A stretch of 29,608 nt of DNA from RGIG5472 sp051867635 (lineage in GTDB: Bacteria > Bacillota > Clostridia > Oscillospirales > Oscillospiraceae): assembly GCA_051867635.1 (NCBI GenBank), contig JBJDYT010000023.1:1-29608 (forward strand), in the 5' to 3' direction. Below, one piece after another: positions 13,515-22,712 of this stretch; positions within the stretch are counted from its first letter, which is position 1; every line of letters starts with the position of its first letter. The notes beneath the pieces were generated by a model. It was given only the letters and a program-made list of their open reading frames with translations, did no database searches and had not been told where the DNA came from. The translations under genes and the position numbers were made by a program.

Positions 13515-14360
13515 TCACTCCACGCCCTGATGCTTCTTGGAAGCGGTGAGGATGTTCCGCATGAGGATGGCGCGGGTCATGGGGCCCACACCGCCGGGGA
13601 CGGGGGTGATATAGGAGGCCTTCTTCTCCACCTCGTCGAACACCACGTCGCCGGTGAAGGAGCCGGTCTCGGGATCGCGGTTCATGGCCACGTCTATGAC
13701 CACCGCGCCCTCCTTGACCATGTCGCCGGTGATGAGGTTGCGCTGGCCCGCCGCCACCACCAGCACGTCCGCCTGGCGGGTCATGGCCGCCAGGTCCTTC
13801 GTCCTGCTGTGGCAGAAGATGACCGTGGCATGCTCCCGCAGCATGAGCAGGCCCATGGGCTTGCCCACGATGTTGCTGCGGCCCACCATGACGCAGGTCT
13901 TGCCGGTGAGGCTGATGTCGTGGGCGCGGAACATCTCCATGATGCCGCCGGGGGTGCAGGGCCAGAGGTAGGGCTCGCCCACGATCATGCGGCCCACGTT
14001 CTCAGGATGGAAGGCGTCCACATCCTTGTCCGGGCGGATGGATTCCAGCACACGGCGCTCGTTGATGCCCTCGGGCAGGGGCAGCTGCACCAGAATGCCG
14101 TCGGTGAGGGGATCGTCGTTCAGGCGCTGGATCAGCGCCAGCAGCTCCTCCTCGCCGCAGTCGTCCATACGATAGGTCTGACCGGAGAAGCCGCACTGCA
14201 CGCAGTCCTTCTCCTTATTGCGGACATAGACCTGGCTGGCGGGATCTTCGCCCACCAGGATCACCGCGAGGCCCGGTCTGCGGGGCAGCGCCGCCGCCTC
14301 GTTCTTGATCTGCATGCGCAGATCCTTTGCCAGCTGCTTGCCGTCGATCAAAATCGCCAT
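13515..14360 (-). CDS. folD: bifunctional methylene-THF dehydrogenase/methenyl-THF cyclohydrolase
   Basis: 281 residues, the normal FolD length. Motifs: 'LAVILVGEDPASQVYVRNKEK' with the catalytic Lys region, 'DGILVQLPLP', 'DKDVDAFHP.NVGRM', 'PCTPGGIMEM', the Rossmann loop VGRSNIVGKPM, and PVPGGVGPMT near the end. It interconverts 5,10-methylene-, methenyl- and 10-formyl-tetrahydrofolate with NADP in the cytosol, supplying one-carbon units for purine and formyl-Met synthesis. Its ATG overlaps the lgt stop by one base (TGATG), so translation is coupled. Link to glycine metabolism (tdh-kbl further right) is thematic only. Confidence 0.97.
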   Translation of the reverse strand: MAILIDGKQLAKDLRMQIKNEAAALPRRPGLAVILVGEDPASQVYVRNKEKDCVQCGFSGQTYRMDDCGEEELLALIQRLNDDPLTDGILVQLPLPEGINERRVLESIRPDKDVDAFHPENVGRMIVGEPYLWPCTPGGIMEMFRAHDISLTGKTCVMVGRSNIVGKPMGLLMLREHATVIFCHSRTKDLAAMTRQADVLVVAAGQRNLITGDMVKEGAVVIDVAMNRDPETGSFTGDVVFDEVEKKASYITPVPGGVGPMTRAILMRNILTASKKHQGVE

Positions 14361-15355
14361 CAGGTGTTCTCCTTTTTCTCGTTTTCTTCTTTCTCACTCG
14401 CCGCGCCGTCCGCAGCGTCGTCAACACAGTCCATGGAGCCCGCTTCCCCGGAGAGCTCCGCCTCCGCCGCGAGACGGGCCTTCTGCCGCACCAGCATCCG
14501 CTCCGGGTCGCCGGGGCGCAGCTTCAGATGATACAGCAGCATGAAGGCGGAGACGCACACCAGCACCACGCTCAGCGCCTGGGAGACGCGGATGGGCTGG
14601 CCAAGCAGCGTCCAGTCGAACAGGTACAGGCTGTCGGAGCGGAGGCTCTCCACCCAGGTGCGGCCTATGCCGTACCAGAGGAAGTAAAACCAAGTGTTCT
14701 CCCCGTCGAAGCGGCGGCCCTTGTCCACCACGAACACGATCAGCGCCAGCCCCAGCAGGTTCCACAGGCTCTCATACAAAAAGGTGGGGTGTACCTCGAT
14801 ATACTCGTAGGCGGAGACCCAGAGACGCATCCGCCAGGGCAGCGTGGTCTCCGTGCCGAAGGCCTCCCGGTTCATGAAGTTGCCCCAGCGGCCGATGGCC
14901 TGCCCGATGAGCAGGCCCATGACGCACAGGTCCGTCATGGCCCCCATGGGGATCTTCTTTTTCCGGCAGAACAGAAACGCCACCAGCATACAGGCGATGA
15001 TGGTGCCGTAAATGGCCAGGCCGCCGTCCCACAGCGCCACAATCTTCCCCCAGTTGGGGCTGCCGTCCGCGTTCTGGAAGCGGGAGTAGTAGAAGATGAC
15101 ATAGTACAGCCGCGCGCCCACGATGCCCGCCGGGATCTCCCAGATGATCATGTCGTACACGTCGTCCTCCGTCAGGCCGTACCGCGACGCCCGCCGGGAG
15201 CAGAACAGCAGGGCCAGCAGCAGTCCCGCCGCGATGAGGACCCCGTACCAGTAGACGTGCTTCTCCCCGATGGAGAAGCAGACGGGCGAGGCGGTGAACT
15301 CCCAGTCCCCGAAGAGGCCGGGGAAGCTGATGGGCATATTCTTCAGTGCCGTCAA
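14360..15355 (-). CDS. lgt: prolipoprotein diacylglyceryl transferase
   Basis: A 331-residue polytopic membrane protein. Lgt signatures: 'YWYGVLIAAG' in TM1, 'GARLYYVIFYY', 'WDGGLAIYG', and the hallmark 'GRWGNFMNREAFG'. Near the end come 'HPTFLYESLWNL' and 'GIGRTWVESLRSDSL'. It transfers diacylglycerol from phosphatidylglycerol to the lipobox Cys of prelipoproteins at the outer face of the membrane. The start appears to be TTG at 15355, with AAAGGAT about 10 bases upstream; the ATG at 15337 is an alternative with a poorer RBS. The C-terminal ~50 residues are an acidic, Lys/Glu-rich cytoplasmic tail longer than usual. Confidence 0.95.
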   Translation of the reverse strand: MTALKNMPISFPGLFGDWEFTASPVCFSIGEKHVYWYGVLIAAGLLLALLFCSRRASRYGLTEDDVYDMIIWEIPAGIVGARLYYVIFYYSRFQNADGSPNWGKIVALWDGGLAIYGTIIACMLVAFLFCRKKKIPMGAMTDLCVMGLLIGQAIGRWGNFMNREAFGTETTLPWRMRLWVSAYEYIEVHPTFLYESLWNLLGLALIVFVVDKGRRFDGENTWFYFLWYGIGRTWVESLRSDSLYLFDWTLLGQPIRVSQALSVVLVCVSAFMLLYHLKLRPGDPERMLVRQKARLAAEAELSGEAGSMDCVDDAADGAASEKEENEKKENT

Positions 15356-15406
15356 AGCTTGTCACATCCTTTTTTTGCTGAAACTCATTTCTTGCCGGCG
15401 GCGCCC

Positions 15407-16684
15407 TCAGGCGCTCTCCGCCGGACAGATCACGGACAGGGCGCAGCGCTCCTCCGTCAGATTCTCCTCGATGAAGCGGCGCACGTCCTCCTCCGTGATG
15501 CCGCGGTACAGCTCCGCGAAACGGTAGGCGTCGTAGCCGCGGAAGTACCCCTCCGTCAGCAGCAGGGCGATGTTTTCAAAGGAGTTGAAGCCCCGCAGGG
15601 TCTCGCCGTAGTTGCCCCGGAGGATCTTCTGAAAGCGCTCGCTGTCCACGCCCTCCTTGGCCACGCGGCGGGCCTCCTGCAACACGGCGTCCCGCACCGC
15701 CCGGGGGTCCTTGCCGTCGCCCCCGGCATACAGAACGGCGGAGCCGCTGAAGATATCATACCCTCCACCGAAGCCGGCGTTGATGAGACCCTCGGTATAG
15801 AGGCGGTTGAACAGGGGGCTGGAATCCCCGAGAAGGATGTCGCAGGCAAGCTCTCCCACCAGCGACTCGCGCAGCTCCGCCTCCCCTTCCTCCGGCGGGC
15901 AGCACTTGAAGCCCACCAGGAAGCTGGGCTGGGAGACCTCCATGGCGCGGCTGCGCTCCCGCTCCGCCGCGCAGGGCGGCTCTTCCCCGCCGTAGTCCCG
16001 CTCCGCGGCCTCGCCGCCGCGCTCCGGCAGGACCTCCCGGGCGATGGCGCAGATGCGCTCCGGCTCCACGGCCCCCACCACCACGAGGATCATGTTGGAG
16101 GGGGTGTAGAACATACGGTGGCAGTCGTACAGGGTCTCCGCCGTGATATGGGAGATGCTCTCCACAGAGCCCGCCACGGGCACCCGCACGGGATGGCTGC
16201 GATACAGGCACTGCATCAGCTGCTCGTAGACCTGCCACTCGGGGTTGTCCTCCACCATGCGGATCTCCTGGCCGATGATGCCCCGCTCCTTCTCCACGCT
16301 CTCCTCCGTGAAATACGGCACGGAGACAAAGGAGAGCAGGATACGCAGGTTCTCCTCGAAATGCTCGGTGGAATCGAAGTAATAGGCCGTCATGGCGTTG
16401 GAGGTGAAGGCGTTGGGCTCGGCCCCGTTCTTCGCCAACTCCTGCAGGGCGTTGCCCTCCTCCGTGTCGAACATTTTATGCTCCAGGTAATGGGCGATGC
16501 CGGCGGGGGTGTCCATGAACTCCCCGCCGATGCGAAAGCGCATGTCCATGCCGCCGTAGCGGGTGGCAAAGAGGGCGTAGGACTTGGCGTAGCCCTCCTT
16601 CGGCACCACCGCCACCTGCAGGCCGTTGGGAAGCGTCTCGCGGTAAACCGTCTCCCCGATCTCAGGGTATATGTCCTTTCTCAT
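15407..16684 (-). CDS. M16-family zinc metallopeptidase, catalytic subunit (YmfH-like)
   Basis: 425 residues; start at ATG 16684 with GGAGG upstream. The inverted zinc motif HxxEH is present as H65-Y-L-E68-H69 ('AGIAHYLEHKMF'), followed by the 'NAFTSNAMTAYYF' segment and a Glu-rich helix containing the third ligand. It is a two-domain M16B-type subunit of about 48 kDa. Such proteins pair with an inactive partner, and its partner gene lies immediately upstream with a 2-base gap. In Bacillus the equivalent pair is YmfF-YmfH (related to AlbE-AlbF), annotated in databases as EF-P modification-associated. The natural substrate here is unknown. Cytosolic; no signal peptide seen. Confidence 0.88.
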   Translation of the reverse strand: MRKDIYPEIGETVYRETLPNGLQVAVVPKEGYAKSYALFATRYGGMDMRFRIGGEFMDTPAGIAHYLEHKMFDTEEGNALQELAKNGAEPNAFTSNAMTAYYFDSTEHFEENLRILLSFVSVPYFTEESVEKERGIIGQEIRMVEDNPEWQVYEQLMQCLYRSHPVRVPVAGSVESISHITAETLYDCHRMFYTPSNMILVVVGAVEPERICAIAREVLPERGGEAAERDYGGEEPPCAAERERSRAMEVSQPSFLVGFKCCPPEEGEAELRESLVGELACDILLGDSSPLFNRLYTEGLINAGFGGGYDIFSGSAVLYAGGDGKDPRAVRDAVLQEARRVAKEGVDSERFQKILRGNYGETLRGFNSFENIALLLTEGYFRGYDAYRFAELYRGITEEDVRRFIEENLTEERCALSVICPAESA

Positions 16685-16686
16685 GC

Positions 16687-17943
16687 TCACGCCTCCTTCC
16701 CGGTGAGGAAGTACACCGTGTCCAGGCGCACGGTCTTGGCCGCCGCCATGATGCGTTCCTCCGTCGCCGCTTCCAGGGCAGTCAGGTACTCCTCCAGCGT
16801 CGCGTCCGTGCCGCCGGCGCTCTCGCCCAGGGTGAAATCCTCCAGCCGGCGCTGGGAGTCGGCCATGGTGCGGAAGGTGTTGCGCATGGTGCTGCGGGCG
16901 CCGGGCAGCTCCCACTCCTCCAGCTCGAAGCGCTGCACCGCCTCCAGCTGCGCCATGATCTCGTCATAGGCCCGCTGGAAGTTCCGGAATTCCACGCCGG
17001 AGGACACGGTGACGAGCCCCTTGCTCCGGTGGTAGCCGGAGGAGGCGTAATAGCAGAGGGAGAGCTTCTCCCGCACGTTCATAAAGAGCTTCGAATTGGA
17101 GGAGCCGCCAAACAAGGTGTTCGCCAGGATCATGGCGGGCACGTCCTCCGCCGTGCAGGCAAAGCCCATGGCGAGCTTCCCCTGGGTCACGTCCATGCGC
17201 TCGGTAATCCGCCGCACCTCCGCTCGCGGCGCGTGGGGCAGCACGGGCGGCAGGGTCAGCAGCGCCGCGCGCGGAAGCTCTCGCAGGGCATGGCGCAGCG
17301 CCGCCTCCACCCGCTCCTGCGGGGCGCTGCCGCAGTAAAACAGCTCAAGGGGCGCGGTCCGCAGCACCTCCTGCCAGCGGGCCAGCAGCCCCTCCGGCGT
17401 GACGGCCTCCACCGCTTCCTCCTCCGGGGAAAGGCCGTAGGGCTCCCCCGCGCAAAGCTCCTGAAGCAGCCGGAAGTCCGCCCACTCCCGCTTGTCGTTG
17501 ATGCGGCTGCGGATGGCGTCCAGCAGGTTGTCCTTTTCCTGGCGCACATAGTCCGGGCGGAAAACGCCGTTTTCCAGCGCCGGGCGCAGCAGCAGCTGGC
17601 CCAGCAGCTCCGCCACCGGCTCCAGCAGCTTCTCCCCGCCGGGGGTGTACGCGTCGTCGATAAAGCTCGCCACAAAGCCGACGCAGCAGCGCTCCGACTT
17701 GCGGCGGAAAGCGGGGCTGATCTGCGCGCCGTACAGCAGGTCCAGCGCCTCGCTGACCTGCTTCATGTCCGGGTATCGCTCGCAGCCCCGGCGCAGCACC
17801 GCGCCCAACAGCGCGTCCTGCGCCAGCGTCTCCCTTTGCAGCGGCAGCACAAAATTTGCGCTGAGCATGCCGGTCTTGAACTTCCCCGAAGGGAGGTAAC
17901 TCAGCCGCACGCCCTGCGCCAGTTGCGTCCGAATCAATTCCAT
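16687..17943 (-). CDS. M16-family peptidase-like protein, non-catalytic partner (YmfF-like)
   Basis: 418 residues; start at ATG 17943 with AAGGAG 7 bases upstream, although the frame is open well beyond. It has the M16 fold pattern ('LPLQRETLAQDALLGAVLRRGCERYPD' where the active-site helix should be; 'NTLFGGSSNSKLFMNVREKLSLCYYASSGY' near residue 300), but no HxxEH, so it cannot bind catalytic zinc. The second motif, with R/Y residues, is the substrate-clamping element of M16B proteases. It should form the heterodimer with the next gene. First gene of a likely four-gene operon (this gene, the active M16, lgt, folD). Confidence 0.85.
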   Translation of the reverse strand: MELIRTQLAQGVRLSYLPSGKFKTGMLSANFVLPLQRETLAQDALLGAVLRRGCERYPDMKQVSEALDLLYGAQISPAFRRKSERCCVGFVASFIDDAYTPGGEKLLEPVAELLGQLLLRPALENGVFRPDYVRQEKDNLLDAIRSRINDKREWADFRLLQELCAGEPYGLSPEEEAVEAVTPEGLLARWQEVLRTAPLELFYCGSAPQERVEAALRHALRELPRAALLTLPPVLPHAPRAEVRRITERMDVTQGKLAMGFACTAEDVPAMILANTLFGGSSNSKLFMNVREKLSLCYYASSGYHRSKGLVTVSSGVEFRNFQRAYDEIMAQLEAVQRFELEEWELPGARSTMRNTFRTMADSQRRLEDFTLGESAGGTDATLEEYLTALEAATEERIMAAAKTVRLDTVYFLTGKEA

Positions 17944-17983
17944 AAAAGCTCCTTGTCCCATGTCGGTGTTTACATTTAGATGT

Positions 17984-18012
17984 ATTATACGCCGGCTTCC
18001 CTCATTTTTCCA
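17984..18012 (-). promoter_or_regulatory. promoter of the M16-lgt-folD operon
   Basis: Minus strand: TGGAAA (18007-18012), 17 bp, TATAAT (17984-17989), about 41 bases before the M16 start. It is back-to-back with the ylxM-ffh promoter at 18095. Confidence 0.7.
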
Positions 18013-18094
18013 TAGATATTTTATAAACAAACCGCTCTTTCTCCGTTTCCGCCACATATTTTGAAAAAGCCCCGGAATTTTCGAGCAATTCTTA

Positions 18095-18123
18095 TTGACT
18101 TTTCGGAAAAATTCCTGTAAGAT
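18095..18123 (+). promoter_or_regulatory. ylxM-ffh-rpsP operon promoter
   Basis: TTGACT (18095-18100), exactly 17 bp, TAAGAT (18118-18123), 58 bases before the ylxM start codon. Confidence 0.75.
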
Positions 18124-18130
18124 AGTTGCT

Positions 18131-18156
18131 GTTGTAAAGGATTTCAGCTTTACAAC
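18131..18156 (+). other. leader hairpin at the ylxM-ffh transcription start
   Basis: A perfect 9-bp inverted repeat GTTGTAAAG / CTTTACAAC with an 8-nt loop begins 7 bases after the -10 box, so it sits at or just past +1. No U-run follows, so it is not a terminator. It may stabilise the mRNA 5' end or be a regulator's operator. Confidence 0.5.
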
Positions 18157-18180
18157 AAGACGAAAAAGGGGGTCGCCGGC

Positions 18181-18546
18181 GTGAAAAATCAGACCTACCG
18201 CATGACCATGCTCTACGATTTTTACGGGGAGCTGCTCACTGAACGGCAGAAGGAATTTTTCGACCTGTACTACAACAACGACCTCTCCCTGGCAGAGATC
18301 GCGGAGAATTACGGCATCTCCCGCCAGGGCGTGCGGGACGTCATCGTCCGGGCGGAGGGCATCCTCACCGAGATGGAGGACAAGACCGGCCTTGTGGGGC
18401 GCTTCCTCCACATGCGCCAGCATCTGGACCGCATCGAGGCCGCCGCGGGCGAGATCAGGCAGATCAACTACCGGCAGTATGAGAATCCCCGCATCGGCGA
18501 TCTCACCGAGCAGATCCTCAGCGCCGCCCAGTCTTTGAAGGAATAA
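18181..18546 (+). CDS. ylxM: YlxM-family SRP-associated DNA-binding protein
   Basis: 121 residues with a GTG start (18181) after an AAGGGGG site. The N-terminal half is a sigma-70 region 4-like HTH: 'LLTERQKEFFDLYYNNDLSLAEIAENYGISRQGVRDVIVRAEGIL'. YlxM is a small partner of the signal recognition particle; in streptococci it modulates Ffh/FtsY activity. The gene lies 4 bases upstream of ffh, the standard arrangement in Firmicutes. The C-terminal half is helical, ending 'EQILSAAQSLKE'. Cytosolic. Confidence 0.93.
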   Translation: MKNQTYRMTMLYDFYGELLTERQKEFFDLYYNNDLSLAEIAENYGISRQGVRDVIVRAEGILTEMEDKTGLVGRFLHMRQHLDRIEAAAGEIRQINYRQYENPRIGDLTEQILSAAQSLKE

Positions 18547-18550
18547 GAAC

Positions 18551-19930
<1,380 letters not shown>

Positions 19931-20001
19931 AGAGTACACTAAGTGCAACAGCGCATTTATTGTATAAAAAGTATGATATATTGAATTTGGAGGAACAAAA
20001 C

Positions 20002-20241
20002 ATGGTTAAGATCAGACTGAGAAGAATGGGCGCCAAGAAGGCTCCTTACTACCGCGTGGTGGTCGCTGACTCCCGCTTCCCCCGTGACGGCCGCTTCATC
20101 GAGGAGCTGGGCACCTACAATCCCTGCGTCTCTCCCGCCGAGGTGAAGATCGACGCCGACCGCGCCCGCGAGTGGATCAAGTCCGGCGCGCAGCCCACCG
20201 ATACCGTCCGCGCTCTGCTGAAGAAGGTAGACGTCCTTTAA
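20002..20241 (+). CDS. rpsP: 30S ribosomal protein bS16
   Basis: 79 residues: 'MVKIRLRRMGAKKAPYYRVVVADSR', then 'PRDGRFIEELGTYNP' and 'ALLKKVDVL'. This is complete bS16, which binds 16S rRNA and helps assemble the small subunit. The start at 20002 has TTGGAGGAAC upstream; the open frame to 19960 lacks an RBS. It sits 71 bases after ffh in an AT-richer gap. The usual next genes are khpA, rimM, trmD and rplS; only khpA is present here. Confidence 0.98.
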   Translation: MVKIRLRRMGAKKAPYYRVVVADSRFPRDGRFIEELGTYNPCVSPAEVKIDADRAREWIKSGAQPTDTVRALLKKVDVL

Positions 20242-20258
20242 TCGCGGGGGAGCAGCTC

Positions 20259-20489
20259 ATGAAAGACTTGCTTCTCTACATCGCGCGAAACCTGGTAGAG
20301 AACCCTGACGCCGTCACCGTCACCGAGGTGCAGGGCGATCAGGAGCTGACGCTGGAGCTGCGTGTCGCCCCGGAGGACATGGGCAAGGTCATCGGCCGCC
20401 AGGGCCGTATCGCAAAAGAGATCCGGACGCTCATCCGTTCTTACGCCCAGCGCACCGGCGTCAAGGTTTCCGTGGATATCGTAGACTGA
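20259..20489 (+). CDS. khpA: KH-domain RNA-binding protein KhpA
   Basis: 76 residues beginning MKDLLLYIARNLVENPDAV. It is a single KH domain with the GxxG loop in 'GKVIGRQGRIAKEIRTLI'. KhpA binds small RNAs and mRNAs, forms a heterodimer with KhpB (Jag/EloR), and affects cell-wall elongation in streptococci. Start chosen at ATG 20259, with GGGGGAG 7 bases upstream and only 17 bases after rpsP. A terminator follows 2 bases after the stop, so the operon ends here and not at rimM as in most Firmicutes. Confidence 0.96.
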   Translation: MKDLLLYIARNLVENPDAVTVTEVQGDQELTLELRVAPEDMGKVIGRQGRIAKEIRTLIRSYAQRTGVKVSVDIVD

Positions 20490-20491
20490 AC

Positions 20492-20524
20492 AAAAAGCGC
20501 GCGGGCTGCGGCCCCGCGCTTTTT
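20492..20524 (+). terminator. terminator ending the ffh-rpsP-khpA operon
   Basis: AAAAAGCGCG pairs with CGCGCTTTTT around a smaller GGG/CCC helix, directly after the khpA stop, with the T-run in the descending arm. It separates khpA from the convergent lipoate operon. Confidence 0.85.
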
Positions 20525-20561
20525 CTCCGCCCTCCCGGCGGGCGCAAAACGGAAAAGAGAA

Positions 20562-20597
20562 GCGGCGGCGCCGAATCCCGGCGCCGCCGCGTTTTTT
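20562..20597. terminator. convergent GC-rich hairpin terminator
   Basis: A 12-bp stem GCGGCGGCGCCG / CGGCGCCGCCGC with a 5-nt loop. It is followed by G and six Ts on the plus strand; the minus strand side has a weaker CTTCTCTTTTCC tract. It probably ends the lipoate operon, whose stop lies 5 bases beyond, and backs up the khpA terminator. Confidence 0.8.
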
Positions 20598-20602
20598 GTT
20601 TC

Positions 20603-21583
20603 TCAGGAAAACATGGTCTCCACCATGTTTTCGGCCGTAATGCCGTAGACCGCCTCGTCCATCCCGCGCTCCAGCAGGGCCTGCCGCACGGCCTCCCGCT
20701 CGAAACGGCAGCCGATGAGGGCGTCCGCCAGGCCGTCCGCCTGGGCGGTGCCGAAGAAGTCGCCGCTGACGTGGGCCGCGGCGATCTCGCCCCGGCGGAT
20801 ATCCAGCCGGAACTCGATCTTGCCGCCGGCAAAGCGTCCGGTCTTCGTCAGGCTGCACTTGGGGTTCGCGCCATAGCGCCGCTCCCAGGGGCGGAAGTAT
20901 TCGTCCGCCAGGCGCTGGCACTCCCGCTTGTCCTCCTCCGTCAGCTCATAGCGCTTCTCGCTGCCCCGCATGATGTAGCTGATCATGTGGCGCTTGAACT
21001 CCTCCGCACTGATGGGCCGGGGCAGGTGCTCGCTGATGTTGGTGACCCGGTCCCGCACGGACTTGATGCTCTTGGAGACGATCTTGTAATCGTCCACCGT
21101 AGTGCTGCGCACCATCTGCTCGATATCTGTGGCGAAGAGCAGCGAGCCGTGGTGGACCGTGTTCCCGGCCAGCTTATACTGTGCGTTGCCGGAGAATTTT
21201 TTCCCCTCGATGAGCAGGTCGTTGCGGCCGTTGAACTCCGCCGGGACCCCCAGCGCCCGCAGGGCCTCCACCACCGGGGAGATGAACTCCTGGAAATGGA
21301 TCTCCCCTCCGTCGCCGTACTCGATGAAGGTGAACTGCCAGCCGCCGGGGTCCGTATAGATGGTGCCGCCGCCGCTCATGCGCCGCACCACCTGGATGCC
21401 GTGGGCCTCGGCATAGGCCTGGTCGATCTCCTCCAGCGTGTTCTGGTACTTCCCCACCATGAGCGTGGGCTGGGTGCGCCAGAAAAGGAACACCGGCTCG
21501 CTCAGCTGCTTGACGGCGGTGAAGTAGTACTCCAGACCGAAGTTGAAAAACGCGTCGGAGGATCCTGTCTCGATATAGATCAT
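20603..21583 (-). CDS. lplA: lipoate-protein ligase A, with C-terminal accessory domain
   Basis: 326 residues. The biotin/lipoyl ligase core shows RRMSGGGTIYTDPG (67-80), 'NGRNDLLIEGKKFSGNAQ' (118-135; Lys129 is the expected lipoyl-AMP/substrate Lys), and 'GNTVHHGSLLF' (140-150). The C-terminal accessory domain is present ('YFRPWERRYGANPKCSLTKTGRFAGGKIEF' onwards), as in LplA rather than LipM/LipL. It should activate lipoate or octanoate with ATP and attach it to a carrier lysine. Overlaps lipA by ATGA, so the two are coupled. It is the last gene of the lipoate operon and one of two ligases in it. Confidence 0.93.
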   Translation of the reverse strand: MIYIETGSSDAFFNFGLEYYFTAVKQLSEPVFLFWRTQPTLMVGKYQNTLEEIDQAYAEAHGIQVVRRMSGGGTIYTDPGGWQFTFIEYGDGGEIHFQEFISPVVEALRALGVPAEFNGRNDLLIEGKKFSGNAQYKLAGNTVHHGSLLFATDIEQMVRSTTVDDYKIVSKSIKSVRDRVTNISEHLPRPISAEEFKRHMISYIMRGSEKRYELTEEDKRECQRLADEYFRPWERRYGANPKCSLTKTGRFAGGKIEFRLDIRRGEIAAAHVSGDFFGTAQADGLADALIGCRFEREAVRQALLERGMDEAVYGITAENMVETMFS

Positions 21584-22461
21584 TCCGCGGCCGCCTTTCC
21601 GCCCTGGGCCGCCTCCAGCGCCTCCGCCGCCCGGTAGGAGGAGCGGACCAGCGGGCTGCTGGCCACGAAGCGGAAGCCCTTTTGCAGGGCGATCTCCTTA
21701 AAGCGGTCAAACTCCTCCGGCGTCACATAACGGTCGAGGGGCCAGTGCTGGCCGGTGGGCTGGAGGTACTGGCTGATGGTCAGGATGTCGCAGCCCGTGG
21801 CGCGGACGTCGTCCATGAGCACGTCCACCTGCGCGTCCGTCTCGCCCAGGCCCAGCATGAAGCCGGTCTTGGTCAGGATATCCGGAGCAAAGCGCTTGCT
21901 GTCGGAGAGGACCTTCAGCGAGCGCTCATAAATGGCCTGGGGCCGGACGGAGGCATACAGCTCCTTCACCATCTCCACGTTATGGTTCATCACGTCGGGC
22001 CGGGCCTCCAGCACGGTCCGCAGGGCCTCCTCGCTGCCCTTCAGGTCGGAGATCAGCACCTCCACCGTGGTATGCGGGCAGGTCTCCTTCACTGTCCGGA
22101 CCACGGCGGCCATATGGGCCGCGCCGCCGTCCGGCAGGTCGTCCCGGGTGACCTGGGTCACCACCACATGGCGCAGTCCCAGCTTTTTCGCCACCTCCGC
22201 CACATGGCCCGGCTCCTCCGGGTCCAGAGGCTGGGGCCTGCCGCAGGTGACGTTGCAGAAGCGGCAGTTGCGGGTGCACTGGCTGCCCATGACCATAAAG
22301 GTGGCGGTGTGCTTCTGATAGCACTCGCCCAGGTTCGGACAGTTGGCCTCCTTGCAGACGGTGTTGAGCTTCAGGTCCTTCATCAGCCGGGCCACCTCTT
22401 CCACCGCCGCCTGGTTATAGGGCACTCTCAGCCAATCCGGCTTTCTCTGCTTCGTAGCCAT
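21580..22461 (-). CDS. lipA: lipoyl synthase (radical SAM)
   Basis: 293 residues, full-length LipA. The auxiliary cluster cysteines are C36, C41 and C47 ('VCKEANCPNLGECY'); the SAM cluster is C62-x3-C66-x2-C69 (CTRNCRFC). The conserved RSSY near the C-terminus (ligand of the sacrificial cluster) is present in 'PLVRSSYRAAEAL'. It inserts two sulfurs into a protein-bound octanoyl chain at C6 and C8. Octanoyl protein substrate must come from an LplA using free octanoate, or from a LipB/LipM not seen here. Starts 3 bases after the lipoyl carrier gene's stop and overlaps lplA. Confidence 0.97.
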   Translation of the reverse strand: MATKQRKPDWLRVPYNQAAVEEVARLMKDLKLNTVCKEANCPNLGECYQKHTATFMVMGSQCTRNCRFCNVTCGRPQPLDPEEPGHVAEVAKKLGLRHVVVTQVTRDDLPDGGAAHMAAVVRTVKETCPHTTVEVLISDLKGSEEALRTVLEARPDVMNHNVEMVKELYASVRPQAIYERSLKVLSDSKRFAPDILTKTGFMLGLGETDAQVDVLMDDVRATGCDILTISQYLQPTGQHWPLDRYVTPEEFDRFKEIALQKGFRFVASSPLVRSSYRAAEALEAAQGGKAAAE

Positions 22462-22463
22462 GC

Positions 22464-22700
22464 TTACCGCTCCACCTCGGCGATGGGCGCGCCCACGGCG
22501 ACCTCGTCGCCCTCCTCCACCAGCTGGCGGCCCATGACGCCGTCATGGTCGGCCTCCACCTGGTTGACCACCTTTTCCGTCTCGATCTCATAGATCGGTT
22601 CGCCCTTTTTGAACGCCTCGCCCGGCTCCTTCAGCCAGGCGCACAGGCTGCCGCGCTCCATCTCCGGGCGCAGCTTCGGCATTCTCAGCTCCTCTTTCAT
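22464..22700 (-). CDS. stand-alone lipoyl-domain carrier protein
   Basis: 78 residues making a single lipoyl/biotinyl hairpin domain: 'MPKLRPEMERGSLCAWLKEPGEAF' and then 'YEIETEKVVNQVEAD', with the modified Lys expected at K43 in E-T-E-K-V. The second half 'GVMGRQLVEEGDEVAVGAPIAEVE' is the symmetric strand set. The motif is that of 2-oxoacid dehydrogenase E2 lipoyl domains, not of glycine-cleavage H protein. Yet there is no subunit-binding or catalytic E2 domain, and no E1 or E3 gene nearby. A strong AGGAGGAG RBS precedes ATG 22700 and overlaps the stop of the upstream ligase. Likely the local substrate of LipA and the two ligases; final role unknown. Confidence 0.88.
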   Translation of the reverse strand: MKEELRMPKLRPEMERGSLCAWLKEPGEAFKKGEPIYEIETEKVVNQVEADHDGVMGRQLVEEGDEVAVGAPIAEVER

Positions 22701-22712
22701 GGTAAGCTCCTC

